64,000 nt of DNA, from the NCBI GenBank assembly GCA_029747015.1, contig JAKOGI010000444.1, positions 346,501 through 410,500 of the forward strand, in the 5' to 3' direction. This DNA is from Carnegiea gigantea. Taxonomy: Eukaryota > Streptophyta > Magnoliopsida > Caryophyllales > Cactaceae. The position numbers and the translations under genes were made by a program. The stretch's first letter is position 1; every line of letters begins with the position of its first letter. The notes under the pieces were generated by a model that did not search any database, was not told the DNA's origin, and saw only the letters and a program-made list of their open reading frames with translations. Positions 1-12,164 of this stretch are shown here, piece after piece.

Positions 1-870
1 ACTGTTACCATAAGAAAATTCCACTAAGAGTAAATAATCTTCCTATTTTCCCTGAAAATCAAGCACATATGCTCTCAGCATATCCTCCAGGATTTTATTC
101 ACTCTTTCAATTTGCCCATCAAGTCTTAGGATCACATGAACTACTAAAATTCAGCTTGGCCCCAATGACTTTCTATAGGACTGACCTAAAATGAGGTTGA
201 AATCTTTGGCCTCTATCAAATACTATGTCTTTTGGTATGCCATGTAATCAGACTATTTCTTTGACATACAACTGCGCCACTCGCTCTCCACCCCAGGTGT
301 CATGAATTGGTATAAAAACTGGTAGATTTGGTGAGTCTATCAATAATAACCCAAATGCAATTCTTTTTCGAAGCCCTGAGGAGCAATCCCATAATGAAAT
401 CTATTGAAATTGAATCCCGTTTCAAGGTAGGAACCCTTAAAGGTCTTAGTTAGCCTACTGGCTGTTGATGTTTAGCTTTCATCCTTTCACACATCAGACA
501 TCTATCCACATACTCTTTAATTTCTTTCTTCATATTTTCATATCCAATAAATTGCCTTAAATCTCTATCAATTTTTTCCCCTCCGGGATGCACTGAGTAA
601 CGAGTGTTATGAGCTTTTCCTAAAATTTTTCTCTTTAACCCTTCCTTATAGGGTACGAATAGTTTGTTTTGGAACCTCAGGGTTCCATCTTCATGTATTA
701 CAAAGCCAGAAGACTTTCCCTATGTGACATTCTATCTAAGCCTATCTATCTTAGCATCATGCTTTTGACTCATTTTAGTCTTTTCTATTATCGAATTTTG
801 CACCTCTATTGCTAGCAACATCCCATCTATGAACCCAGGTAACATAAGTTCAGTACCTATAATTCCAAGG
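1..870 (-). pseudogene. Element D integrase (gypsy, decayed)
   Basis: Read on the minus strand, broken frames resemble the plant chromovirus integrase: a segment like KMKAKHQQP (end of the zinc-binding region), a core region containing the Gly-Ile-Ala/Pro stretch, and DGQIERVNKILEDMLRAYV near position 60-130, the hallmark after the third catalytic residue. The enzyme would join element cDNA into host DNA. Several in-frame stops and frame changes make it non-functional. The C-terminal end, including any chromodomain, lies outside the window. Confidence 0.7.
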
Positions 871-879
871 TCTCTTACA

Positions 880-2100
880 ATGTTAGGTTGGGTACTTATT
901 ATTATGTTTCAACTTTGTTGAGCCTTCACACTTAGTGCATCTACTACCGTATTCGCCTTCCCAGGATATTAAATTTGCACATTATAGTCCTTAAGCAACT
1001 CCAACCATCGTCGTTGCCTTAGGTGATCCCCTTTTCAGTAAAGATCTACTTTAGGATCTAATGGTCGGTTTAGATCTTGTATAGCACCCTACATAAGTAG
1101 TGTCGCCATATCTTTAAGGTAAAAAGCACTGCAGCTAGCTCTAGATTTTGAATAGGGTAGTTCTTTTCATAAGGTTTTAGTTGCCTAGAGACATGGTTTA
1201 GTACCCTGTCATCTTGCATCAACGCACAACCTAGCTCACTCTTAGAAGCATCATTGTAAATAGTATATTCTTTCCCTTACATGGCAAGGTAAGGACAGGG
1301 GTTATGGTTAACTGCCTCTTTAATTCTTGAATGCCTCCTCGCACCTATCTAAACACTTAAATTTAGTGTTTTCTTCAACAGATCGGTCAGTAGGGATTTT
1401 ATTTTTGAAAAATCCCTCACAAATCTCCTATAGTATCCCACTAAACCCAGAAAACTCCTTACTTGCATCACATTGGTGGGCCTGGGCCATTCAGCAACTG
1501 TCTTTATCTTGAGGGTCAACTTTAATCCCTTCTTTGGAAAGTACATACCCCAAAAGTGTCACTTCAGTTAACTAAAACTCACTTTTTTTTCAGTTTAGCA
1601 TGTAACTAGAGTTCCTCAGGGCTTGTAACATAGTCGTCAAGTGACTAGCATGCTCCTCCTTATCCTCAGAGTATATTAGAAAATCATCTATGAATACCAC
1701 CAAAAATGTGTCCAAATAAAATTCGAAAACTCCATTCGTAAGATCCATAAACGCAATAGGGACACTGGTAAGTCCCAAAGGCATTATTGTGAACTTATAA
1801 TGACCGTATCTAGTCTTGAAGGTTGTTTTGTCAATCTCTTCTGGCTTCATCCTATGCTGGTGGTAACCAGGCCTAAAATCAATATTCAAAATACCCCAAC
1901 TCCTTGCAACTAATCGAACAAATCATCTGTTCGTGCCAAAGGGTATGTGTTCTCAATGGCAATTTTGTTTAACACCTTATAATCTATACACAACCAAGTT
2001 CCATCCTCTTTCTTCATAAACAAAACTAGGGCTTCTGAGGGTGATACACTCGACCTAATATACCCTTTCTGCAGTAATTTGTTTAGCTAAGTTCTTAACT
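880..2100 (-). pseudogene. Element D reverse transcriptase and RNase H (chromovirus-like)
   Basis: The best-preserved stretch is 1590-1889 (minus). It reads PGYHQHRM, then MPLGLTSVPIAFMDL (consensus [15 protein letters not shown]), then FIDDFLIYSEDKEEH, so the YxDD-type box is retained as FIDD. Further on, 1349-1546 reads WPRPTNVMQVRSFLGLVGYYRRFV, the connection segment. Sequence from 880 to 1340 matches the RNase H region in broken frames. The FMDL and VVFIDD spelling is that of chromoviruses (Tekay/Reina/CRM group), not Tat or Athila. Stops and frameshifts show it is dead. Confidence 0.8.
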
Positions 2101-2299
2101 CTTTGAGCTTCATTGGGGTTATCCTATATGGAACTTTTGAAATGGGTTGTGCACTCCAAATTAGCAATCTCAAAATCAATCTTCCTTTGGGGAGTTAATT
2201 TCATTGGGAAAGACATTAGGAAACTCACACCCCACATGGATATCTTCCATTTTCACATCTTCCTTCTTAACTTCAGTGGTATAACATAATATCATACAT

Positions 2300-2960
2300 A
2301 ACCTTACCTTAATAACTTACTTGCCTTCATAATTGAAATTATGCGATACTCTTTACCGTTCCTTTCACTATAAAAGCATATTTCTCGATCATCATGGTCC
2401 CTTAAAGTGACCTTAAGATCCTTGTAATCTATGTTTGCCCTGTATATAGTCAACCAGTTCATCCCTAAAATTACGTCAAATTCCAACGTTTCGAACTGGA
2501 TCAAACTTTCGGGAAACTCATGCTCCACAATCACAATAGGAACATTCTTGTGAAGAATGGGACATTATATCACTTGCCTATTTAGCAAACTAATTCTATA
2601 GTTGGCCCACATCTTATCTTTTTCCAAGTTTAATTTCAATGTAATTCGGGTGGATATAAATGAATCGGTAGCACTCAAATCAAACAAAATTCAAGATGGA
2701 TTTGAATTTAAAAAGAGAGTTCCAGTGACAACCGTACCAGAAACGACAACTTTCTTCTTACTCATGATGTAAAGCTCATCCTGCTGTTGGAGGTTTAAGG
2801 GGCAGTGCTCCCTAAGGTGGCGGTACTAGCCACCTTACAACTCCTTTTTCTATGCCCTTGTGCCATCTTGGACAAGTGAAACTCGAGTGATCAATTCTTC
2901 CACAGCACATGCCTTTGCTAGTCCCTGCACAACACTCACAGTACTTGGCTAGATGACAAT
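2300..2960 (-). pseudogene. Element D protease and gag zinc knuckle
   Basis: The minus-strand open segment 2304-2534 contains FDVILGMNWLTIYRANIDY, the second half of the gypsy aspartic protease. The upstream active-site region near 2680 reads LFDLSATDSFIS in place of the usual LFDSGATHSFIS, so the catalytic Asp survives but the DSG triad is altered. At about 2840-2930 a knuckle-like C-C-H-C motif (MCCGRIDHSSFTCP) marks the nucleocapsid end of gag. The reading frame is interrupted. Protease would cut the Gag-Pol precursor. Confidence 0.7.
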
Positions 2961-3250
2961 ATTTGGGCTACCTAAGAGCCTTAGTTTTTGGTTGACCTTA
3001 GAGAGACCGATTTTCGTTTAGCCTAAAATCAGTCCAGACCCTAAGTGTAGGTGGTCCCTTTGTGGCATACTCAGTAAAATGATTTATCACGCGCACTTTC
3101 TTGGAAATGTTAGCTTTTTTATCCTTATTTTGGTAGTTTCATTTCTGTTGCTACCTGCCCTTGCAGGTGCTTCCTTGGATAACTTTTCTCTGACCAACAT
3201 GCCTACATTCCTTGGTGTGGTGAAATTTTCACATGTTGTGAACCATAGGT
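2960..3250 (-). pseudogene. Element D gag, C-terminal part
   Basis: Just left of the solo LTR the minus strand reads ENFTTPRNVGMLVREK in one frame. This is homologous to FENFTILRNVGLLVAEE in the gag of element E (about 44530-44580). It is the continuation of the gag piece at 5924-6153. Between here and the knuckle no clear family match is visible, which leaves room for a recombination junction between a Tat-like gag and a chromovirus-like pol. Confidence 0.55.
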
Positions 3251-5923
3251 TGTAATAACCCAATTCTAAATCATGTTTATTTATTTATTTAATTATCTCA
3301 TGTTAATAATTTTTTTCATATGTATTTATCGCATTTAATCATTTCGGTGAAAAAAAAATTCATTAGGCCCTCACTTTGCAATTCGAATTTTTTTTTTTTT
3401 TGTTATCGTAAAATTTTTGAAAAATTGATAGTAGGCCTCGATAATTATGGTTTAAGAGATTAAATTATTCTTTTTTATAATCTTGAAAATTTTAATTTTG
3501 AGCTATAAAAATTTAATCGCATACGGTTTAATTTTCTTCCCGGACCAAAATTCCTTTAAGCCCAATTTAGGCCCAACAAGTTACTACTTCCTTTACGTAG
3601 TTAATTATCATCATTATGCCAAATTAGCATTAGCAAAAAGCTACATTATGGGGGTTAAAGTGTAGCCAAGTAAATTTCTAAGTCATTCTAGCCAAGCAAC
3701 ACACACACACACACACACACACACACATCTCTCTCACCCTTCTCTCCTCCACGCCCACGGCAGCCCCCTGCTGCTACTATTTACCACCATCGAAGCAGTC
3801 CACTGCTACCAATCCACCACTCATAGCTCAACCACTACCACCTTTCAACCCCCACCTTAATTAACCACTTCTTCCACCTCTCTTCTGGGCATTAAAGTGA
3901 GTAACCCTTACTTTGGATTTTTGGTTTTGACTCTTGTTTGGTTATTTTTGATTGTTAAACGTGTTGTTTTGATAGAAATAAGAGCTATTTTGGTGTTTTA
4001 ATTGTTGCTGAAGCTTGAAAGTATGTGGAAGTTGAGATAGTTCATAATCATGCAAGCTTAGGCTTAACTGATGTTTATAGATTGTTTTGTGTTTGATTTG
4101 GCAATTTTTTGCATCATAAATGATTATGGTGGTGTTTGTGTGGTTTTGAATGAGTTGAAGGTAAGTCCAAGTTGGCCATAAACTAGGGTTTTAATGACTA
4201 TGCAAGGTTTAGCTTTCTTTTAATATCAAGCATGTTATTTGTGTATATTTGATTAAGAAATGAATCTTTGATGTGTCTTTTAACTTGAAAAAAAAATTGA
4301 TGTGGTGTGATTCTTGAAAAAGGGGTGGATTATGGGAATTTCCTCAATTGATTATAAGAGGTCATTTTGCTTATTTATGTAACTAAATAAGATCATGGAC
4401 GTATTTTGAGTGGGTTTGAGAAAGAGAAGACTTGAAATGTAATGTAGATAATTATAGAGTGAAATTAAGTAATATGACTTTGTATGGTGATGAGAAGGAC
4501 CAAGACTTTGTTGAATGATTTTAAAGAGTGAATTTAGATGGGGAAGTATGTGAAAAGAAGGGGGAATACAAAAGCAGTGTGGCTGTGAGGAGGCCGAAAA
4601 CATGGGAGACTTTGCAATTAAACGGGTAATGAGTGGCTAATTAAAAATTTGTGATTTTTGATGGGTAGATAAACCAGTGAGGTTCTTTTAAATGCCTTTT
4701 GAATCTCTTTAATCTGAGTTCTGTGAAAAAAGCTATGGCCGTTTTACTGGGACTGTGCAAGTTAGACCAAAACTGGCACCCTTGTGTTCTAACTCAATTT
4801 TGGGAACCCTATTGTGGGAATCATGTTTTGCTTTGTAAATGAAAGTTTTGTGGGATTCTTTAAGCTTTCTATATTATAGAATTAGGTCTCAAGCTAAGGT
4901 TCGGAGATTAAGTTGCGAGTTATTTATTTTAGCTCCTGTTAAACCTTTACTTTTTTTTTAACTTAAACTATCAACTATGAATATAAATACATTTGCTAAG
5001 TACTATACGTTCCTATGATGATATTTTTGTAAAGAATCAGGGCCTAATCTATCATTTCCTCCCTTTTTTGTGCATAATCATACTCAATGAGATTTCATTA
5101 AAAGTTCCATGTACGTTCATTGAATGTATCTTTAGAAATCAGCATGTATGTATCAAAATTATAATGCTTTCGTAAGTACATCAATCAATAAGTTTAATCA
5201 ATGATCTGTCACATAATTAGCGACCCCATCAGTTATCAGTTACAGGATATTGCCCTTCAGTTACCCGTGTGGCTTCGGCCTAGGTCCCCCGATCGGCATA
5301 GTAGGTGTACACCTATCTTCAAATCGTAACAGTTACCAGGGGTTCACTATCAGATAAAAATTGGTAATGCAGTTTTATATTCATCTCATTTCCTATTTTA
5401 AATTAAAATGAATTGTAATGCGGGCCCAACTAGCTTTTCAATGAACATTTAACAATACAAGAATACATGTACTGAGTTTTGGCTCACAATTTGAAATGTT
5501 TTCATGTTTTGTTTTAGGCAAAGGCTCAGTGAGTTGTCCTCAGGCTGGTAGGCTGACTGAAGGAGATAAGTGAGCAATGAAGTCTGAAAGGAACAGTGTT
5601 GTAATAGTGCTAAGATGCTTTTAGCACAGCATTATGAAATACTCTTATGTTAGAACTACATACTCTACACAGAGTTACTTTATTTTGGTGTAAACCTTTA
5701 GATAAGTTAGAAACTATTTATGTATGATTTTGATGGCTTGTGATTGTGTGAATGTCTTTTAGTGGTAAGCGATGTTTAGCTTTGCTATTTTTATTGTTTA
5801 TAAGCGAAGCTTTGTCTTTTTTGGATGGCGATAATGCCCCAATAATTTGGGTTATTACTTCTAATTCGTGATATTAATGGAGAGAAAGCAAACAATGGGT
5901 TTATGTGCATTTGGGGTGTTACA
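3251..5923 (+). repeat. Solo LTR A, same family as element B
   Basis: The sequence starts TGTAATAACCC and ends GGTGTTACA. It is flanked by the perfect 5-bp duplication TAGGT (3246-3250 and 5924-5928). Start, end and interior match the LTRs of chromovirus B in the plus orientation. No PBS follows and no PPT precedes it, so it is a solo LTR left by LTR-LTR recombination. It sits inside the gag of element D. Length is about 2.67 kb, somewhat shorter than the B LTRs. It holds no gene; short open frames inside are chance. Confidence 0.88.
3699..3727. repeat. (AC)n microsatellite
   Basis: An uninterrupted AC dinucleotide run inside solo LTR A. The corresponding part of the B LTRs has no such run, so it expanded after the copies diverged. 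Confidence 0.95.
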
Positions 5924-6153
5924 TAGGTGTTGACTATATGCGGCTTAGAGGTTCCTAATGAATAGTCTCACTTGATGACGATCCACCATGCGTGCAACCT
6001 TCACCCTCTATCGAGCTAGGTAGTCAGAGAACCCTTCCTCATTTTGCTTGAGCATCTCTAGGTCCTGGAGTGGGATTGGAACGCCAGTATTGCATGAATA
6101 GTGGCCCAGGAATTCCTTACAAAGATCTTTTAGGGGTCCATGGCATTGTACCA
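5924..6153 (-). pseudogene. Element D gag, middle part
   Basis: The minus strand reads WYNAMDP, then EEGFSDYLAR, VKVARMVD, VRLFIRNL and AAYSQH, interrupted by several stops. It is colinear with the gag of element E (WYNATDQ, EGFSEFLAR, AKATYMVD, VRMFIRNL, PTYRQH at 44250-44510), the capsid-like region of Tat/Ogre Gag. The right edge is cut by insertion of B: the codons for WY at the target duplication continue at 25264 on the far side of B. Confidence 0.7.
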
Positions 6154-6512
6154 TGTAATAGCCCGGCCCCAAATCATGTTTATTTATTTAATTAATCCAT
6201 ATTATTAATTTTTCACATTTATCTATCTCATTTAATCATCCGAGTTGGGAGAATTCATTTTGAGCCCCACTTTGCAATTCGAGTTTCATTTACTGTAACG
6301 ATTTAGGGTGAATCGATATTAGGCCCCAGTCAATATGAATAGGTGATGAATTATTTTTCATAATGTCATGAAAATTTACTTTTAAACCATGCAAATATTT
6401 GGGCCCAAATTCATTTGGGCTCGATTTCCAGCCCGATTCCTTTTGGGTTCAAATTGTGGCCCGAAAATTTTGGTGTAATTAAATTAACTTGATTGCCATC
6501 ATTATACCTAAT
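6154..6512 (+). repeat. Element B 5' LTR, first fragment
   Basis: Starts TGTAATAGCCC and matches 22265-22645 of the 3' LTR. It is cut at the CTAAT target site by insertion of element C. The LTR resumes at 14756. Confidence 0.88.
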
Positions 6513-8949
6513 TGTAAAGCTTATCGTGGAGTTATAAATTTAATCACTACCTCGATTTCTAAATAATATTTATAGCATAGGAAAGTTGGGATCGATTCAC
6601 GAGGAAAGATTATGTCAAAAAACTGATTGTCCCTTGTCTTTGTAATTCTAAAATAAATCAAATTTAACAAATAAAAATCTGGAAAAATACTTAATATTAC
6701 TCCTAAATATTCTAAATTTAATGCTGGAAATAAAACAGTAAATAGCTATCCTAAATCAACTAGAAAAATGAAAACAGAATAATAACTCAATCTTCTACTA
6801 AAAATGAAAACAGAAAGTAATAAATAGAAAATTAATATTAAAAATCACAAACAGTGGCTTAAACTAATATTCTTCAAGTTTATAAGCTTGTAACACCAGA
6901 ATTATATCTAATTAACTTCAGAAAAATTAAAACAAAAAATTACTACAAAAAAATAAAGCAGAAAATTAAATATGAAATTAGAAAAAGATTAAACAGCACT
7001 AATATAAATACGAAATTAATTAACAAAATTACCCAATTTAAGGATATAATTTTCTGGACTCAATAATACCTCAAAAAACGTGAAATAAATATTAAAAACA
7101 CAATATTCAGATTTATTGAAATTAAAACTTGCACATATCCAATTCACGAAATAATTCTGAAAAATTTTCAAATAATTTCCAAAAATTCCGAAATTAAATA
7201 CAGGCAGATTAGGACACTACATAAACCTAGGATGGACTAGAACTTGAAAAAAAATGAAAGAAACTATTTTTAACCTAATTTCTAACAAACCGGTAATTAA
7301 ACAGCGAAACAGAATATAAATTAAATCTGAAAATTATAATCACTCTAAAAATCAAAATCTAACTAATCTAAAATTATCAAGACACTCCTAAAAGACTATT
7401 CTTTTGGGGGGTAAACGGTATTTATATCAAAGCTAATAATTGAAGAATAAAAATTGACAAACTAAACAAATTAACTAAAAGCAACAAATAATTATCAAAA
7501 GATATCAAATTTATGAAAAATGCTTGGCATAATCTATATCTACCATGCAAATTAATATTTATCATTAACACACAAGTCAATTTCATCCATGAGTTAAACT
7601 GTAGAAGACACTCACCAGCGGATCTTCCCTGTTTTTCCTTATATTATATTTTAATTAAGTCCAGCCCTAATATAAACCCTACTAATTTGATAACCCTTAC
7701 ACTGGCGCAAGAATTTAATCAAACTAGGGCATTACGTACCAGAAAAACATCATCTAATACTTTGTAACCAATTTACCAGCAAATCGATTTAATAAAGATC
7801 CCTAATGATTATCTAATTAAATGAGATGGGTTTGAGCCATCCATGATTATTGAGGATGATACTAACGCCTAAAAGATGATAACTTTTACGTATTAAAGCC
7901 CTTTAAACTATCATATGAATTCGTATTAAACTAACTAGCATGCATTCTACTTAATATAATACGAATATAATGAACGATAAATACTAATCGCTTATAGAAT
8001 CATAAATATAAATCAACTAGACAATAAAGCATGAAACTTGTTTCAAAATAATCAATTTAGCATGGTTTTAAATAGATTATACTAAGCATAAATAAAACTT
8101 ACTCACTCATATTAAAAATAACATCACAAAATTCACCCAAATAATTCATGTTTAACAATACTCTAAACAACCAAAAAAAAAAACTAAAAACAATATAAAA
8201 CGCGGAAAAAAGAACAACAAGGCCATACTACTTGGTGATGAAAGATGGTGATGATGGTTATGCTTAGTGAGGATGGCGTGGAGGGGGTTTAAGGTTTATG
8301 ATGATTTAGGCGTGATGGTATGTGATGAGGGTGATGTTATGGTTTTAGTGATGGGTGGGGTGTGACGAGATTGAAGGGGCTGAAGGTGATTTATGGAGAA
8401 GATGATTTATGTGATGATGGAGAAGGAGGTGTGAGGTAGCCATGGCTATGAACGAAGATGGCGGTGATGGTGATATGATATGATGAAAAGGAAGAAGTTG
8501 GCCGTGTGTTATGGAGGAGATTGAAGGCTATTGAGGGCTGCCATGAGATGACGGGTTTGAAGGAGGGTACTGTGGCTTGTGATGATAGATGCTTTAGGAT
8601 GATGATGATATATAATGGAGAGGAAAGAAGGGGTGGGATAGCTAGGGTTTTTTTCCTCTTCTTCCTTTCTTTCTTAGACTTCTTCTCCCTCAAAACTTCT
8701 AACTTTCCTCCAACTATTGAAACCCTAACTCAATTAAATAATTATGAAAATAATATTTTCCATAGATTTTTTTTTTTGGACCGTCTTTATAGCCAAGCGT
8801 GTAAACCCAAACCTCGACATCCTCTCTTCTCCTTTTATTTCATTAATGCCTAACCTGAAAAATATGTAAAATAAATTAAATTAGACGAAATAATATATAT
8901 AATATAATCGAAATAATTATAAAAACAATGCGTGATTTTTGGCTTAACA
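6513..8949 (-). repeat. Element C 3' LTR
   Basis: Left LTR of C, nearly identical in layout to 12273-14750. It contains A+T-rich stretches and a GATGATGATG-rich segment near 8230-8600. No gene is supported: the roughly 100-residue open frames at 8391-8853 lie on both strands of the same low-complexity DNA and have broken counterparts in the other LTR. Confidence 0.9.
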
Positions 8950-8968
8950 AATTCCCCCATACTTAGAC
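8950..8968 (-). promoter_or_regulatory. Element C polypurine tract
   Basis: On the minus strand the bases directly before the 3' LTR read AAGTATGGGGGAATT, the primer for plus-strand DNA synthesis. A second tract, AAGTGTGGGGGGGTGC, lies near 9745-9762. Confidence 0.8.
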
Positions 8969-9913
8969 TTTAGATGTCCTCGTGCAAAGAAATCTTAGAC
9001 TCAATCTAAAAACTTACCCTTTTTCTTTCTTATAAAGTCATGCATAACTATGATATTCATACTAGTCCTTGGTTTGCTTTAAAAACAGTTTTATTGAAAA
9101 TTAATTAGTTTTTTTTCCTCCTATAAGTGAATAATTTCTAGACATCCAACTATTCTCAGAGAGTTTATTTATCAACCTCACAACATTTCCTTAATGAAAT
9201 AACATGTTCAATAATTATCCATCTCTTTTAAATATGCATACACCGATCAAGAGGTTTAAAAAATTTATAATAGAAAAATTTAGGCATGGTCTGGCTATAA
9301 AGACAATTGAACTAGATAGAATAACTCATTGAATTGATTCTAAACTTGCCTTGTATTTATTTTCTCTTCTTCTTCTTCTTCTTCTTTTTTCTTTTTAAGG
9401 ATAAAAAACAAACAAGAAGAGTCACAATTTTAATGAGTTATTCAACTAATTCAATAGTCTAGGAGATGGATCAAGTCATTTTATTGCCTCTGAAGCGGAT
9501 ATAATACATGACTAAATAAGATGGATAATCACGATAATTACTTATTAAAGAGATATATGAGGATCAACTCAAATTTCTCTGAAAGATAGCTAGAAATGCT
9601 TATACGTCTTCACTCATAGAAGAATAAACTAAAAAACAGCTAATAAAAACACAAAATATTTTTAAACAAGCAAGCCTAGCATAAACTCATATCATGCATT
9701 ATTTATAAGAAAGAAAAAAAAAATTCGATTTTAAATGCAGGATGCACCCCCCCACACTTAATTCATGCATAGTCCCTAATGCATGCAAGAAGATAGAAAT
9801 AATGAAAACAAAAACAAAATTAAATAGGTACTTCCCTAAAAACGTTGGGTTGCCTCCTAACCAGCACCTTTGTTTATAGTCGTTGGCTCGACTTCATGAA
9901 ACTCCTGGATCCT
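8969..9913 (-). other. Element C 3' untranslated region
   Basis: Noncoding region between protease and PPT, with a CTT-rich microsatellite at about 9364-9387. In an autonomous Athila element RT, RNase H and integrase would sit between protease and this point; none is present in any frame. Confidence 0.7.
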
Positions 9914-10621
9914 CTAGTTGAATTTCTTCCCTAAATCATCATTGATCTGGTAGGGCACTTTTTGAAACTCAGCATGATCAAGACTGTTAGTAAGCACAAT
10001 CAAAAATTTATCTTCATTGGACAAGTCATAAATATCTTGGGATAACTCATCAATAACATCAAGTGCATACACGTAATTCACATCAGTAGGGAATCTCATG
10101 GTATCAAAAATATTAAATTTAATCACTTCGCCATCAAATTCCATGGTTAATGTTCCTTCACGCACATCAATTTTAGTCCTAGCTATTTTCAAAAATGGCC
10201 TGCCAAGCAAGATGGGAATATCATGACATGCATCACCTATGTTCATCACATAAAAATCAGCAGGAAACACAAGTTCATTCACTTGGACTAAGACATCCTC
10301 TAACACTCCATCTAGGTGAGTACAACTCCTATCAGCTAACTGAACCACTATACCAGTTTTCTTTAACTCTCCTAAGTTTAGTTTGTCATAAATAGACCTA
10401 GGTATAACATTAATGGAAGCACCCAACTCAAGCATAGCCTTATCAAAGTAAAGGTTTCCTATTTTACAAGGAACAAAAAATATACCTGGGTCTTTGCACT
10501 TAGGGGGAATTTTCCTTTGAAAAACTGCAGACACATTTTCCCCCATACTTACCTTTTCATTCCCTACTAACTTTCTTTTAGTAGCACACAATTCTTTCAA
10601 GAACTCTGCATAACGAGGCAC
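9914..10621 (-). CDS. Element C retropepsin region (catalytic Asp replaced)
   Basis: An open stretch of about 235 codons on the minus strand. The N-terminal part (FLKELCATKRKL) is the linker seen in Athila Gag-Pol. At residues of about 63-75 it reads LELGASINVIPRSIY, the Athila retropepsin active site, usually spelled DLGAS; here the catalytic Asp is Glu (codon GAG). The flap and second half follow, with IPILLGRPFL at about 137-146. The frame is opened upstream only by a TAG at about 10622-10624 where related elements read Gln, so this is part of a longer ORF. Protease would process Gag; with Glu at the catalytic position it is probably inactive. Confidence 0.75.
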   Translation of the reverse strand: MPRYAEFLKELCATKRKLVGNEKVSMGENVSAVFQRKIPPKCKDPGIFFVPCKIGNLYFDKAMLELGASINVIPRSIYDKLNLGELKKTGIVVQLADRSCTHLDGVLEDVLVQVNELVFPADFYVMNIGDACHDIPILLGRPFLKIARTKIDVREGTLTMEFDGEVIKFNIFDTMRFPTDVNYVYALDVIDELSQDIYDLSNEDKFLIVLTNSLDHAEFQKVPYQINDDLGKKFN

Positions 10622-11070
10622 CTATTTAATGGCATCAAGGAGAGGTATGTTGATCTCTACCTTCTTTAATGTCTCTAAGATGTCTTGGTTAGCCTCATTC
10701 ACCTTAGAAGTAGGGTTTCGAAATCTACTAGGAAAGGGTGGAATTAGCTTATAAGGTTCTCTTTTCTTCTCTCTTATTTCCTTAGTAGTTTGATTAGAAT
10801 CTGTATCTAACTCTGGTTCAGCCCCTTTGACCTCTAACTCAGGCTCAACCTCTCTACTCTTCCTAGGCTCTTCTCACTCTTTCCCACTCCTAAGTGTTAT
10901 GGCACTAACATTCTCCTTAGCGTTAGAGTAAGGCTGAGATGATAACCTATTTTGTATTTGAGCCTACAAGTTGCTAACTATGATATCAGTTGCAGTCTGT
11001 CTCTCTTGAACCTGCTTAAGAATTGTCTCCAAAATCTGGAACCTATCATCCATCTTCTTAAGGACTTGTT
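10622..11070 (-). pseudogene. Element C gag-protease linker, broken
   Basis: The minus strand shows a fragmentary reading frame rich in Lys, Glu and Arg. Near 10640-10690 it reads ETLKKVEINIPLLDAIK, a typical Athila linker, immediately followed by a TAG and then the protease segment. Other stops (TAG, TAA) lie between 10750 and 11000. Confidence 0.6.
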
Positions 11071-11460
11071 CTAGTAGGAAGTTGGTCCTGTCTTGATTAG
11101 AAGGTTGATGAGATGTTTGGTCAAAACCAGGTGGATTGGTTTGAGAGCCATACCTAAGATTAGGGTGGTCTCTCCATCCTTCATTATAGGTGTTAGAATA
11201 TGGATCATACCTCCGTTGACCTTAGTTAGAATAGACAGCATTAACATTTTCCTCTTAAAGTTGGGACATGCATCAGTAGGATGCCCCTCTAGACAATAAA
11301 TGCCACAAATGATGGCTTTTTGTACTCCCCCAGTGACAATCTTATTCAACATAGTCATAATGTGAGATAACTGACTCGCTACAGATGAGCTAGAACCAAT
11401 CTCATTAACCCTTTTAATTTGTGACTCCCTAGCACCAAACTGCTGAGTATTTTGGGCCAT
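11071..11460 (-). pseudogene. Element C gag, C-terminal part with zinc knuckle
   Basis: Minus-strand open segment of about 129 codons starting at MAQNTQQFG. It contains CGIYCLEGHPTDACP, a C-x2-C-type knuckle (the first pair spaced C-x3-C here) of the Athila nucleocapsid that binds RNA. It joins the N-terminal Gag at 11634 through a region with one TAG (at 11634, where Trp is expected) and a one-base loss in a run of G near 11507 that shifts the frame. Confidence 0.7.
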
Positions 11461-11633
11461 TAGATTAAATAAATTTCTAGCATCTGCTGAAGTTTTATTA
11501 ACTAGAGCCCCCCACTAGCAGCATTAACCATATTACGATCCATAGGAAGCAAACCCTCATAAAAATATTGAATCAACAACTGCTCAGTTATTTGATACTG
11601 GGGACAATTAGCACACAGTTTATTAAATCTTTC

Positions 11634-12164
11634 CTAGTACTCGCAAAAAGTTTCCCCATTCATTTGTTTGATTCTACATATCTCCTCCCTAATAGATCCA
11701 ATTCGGGATGCTGGAAAAAATTTCTCTAAAAATAATTTATGCAATGCAGTCCATGTAGAGAACGATCCAGCAGGCATGTAATACAACCAATCTTTAGCAT
11801 TACCAATCAAAGAAAAAGGAAAAGCTCTCAACCTAATTTGGTCTTCGGGAATCCCCTCAGGCACCATAGCAGAGCATGTAATAAGGAATTCAATAATATG
11901 ACGGTATGGGTCATCTTCAGCTAATCCATGAAACTTGGGTAACAGATTGATGAATCCAGAGTTCAGTTTTAGAGGTTTATCTAATCTAGCATAAGTAATG
12001 GACATCGGTTGGGTTTCTAGGTTAGGGGCAGCAAGTTCCAGAAGGGTAGACATTCTTCCCTCTCTAGTCTTAAGGCCTACTGAGGTAGGATAACCTTCTT
12101 TGTTTTTATCTACCAATGGTTGCTCCTTGTCCTCTCCAATTTCCTTACCACTCCTTAATCTCAT
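11634..12164 (-). pseudogene. Element C gag, N-terminal capsid part
   Basis: About 176 codons from MRLRSGKEIGEDKE, the usual Athila start (RLRSGK), at 12164. The capsid-like region reads PKFHGLAEDDPYRHIIEF, LRAFPFSLIGNAKDWLYYMP and FLEKFFPASRIGSIREEI, matching the retrotransposon Gag domain found in Athila elements. It ends at a TAG (FCEY followed by stop) where family members read Trp-Glu-Arg-Phe. The remaining Gag continues beyond that stop in the same frame before the frameshift near 11507. The product would form virus-like particles. Confidence 0.85.

Noticed and set aside
5218..5345. Possible structured noncoding RNA (conserved GC-richer block shared with 16648-16790 and 24553-24690)
   Set aside because: It is simply the shared interior of the A and B LTRs; no fold or RNA-gene signature was evident.
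8391..8853. Two overlapping open frames of about 100-115 codons on opposite strands
   Set aside because: They lie inside a low-complexity part of the element C LTR; the same region of the other LTR has stops and shifted frames.
9745..9762. Second purine tract as the element C boundary
   Set aside because: The LTR end at 8949 is fixed by TG/CA ends, the paired LTR and the CTAAT duplication. This tract is internal.
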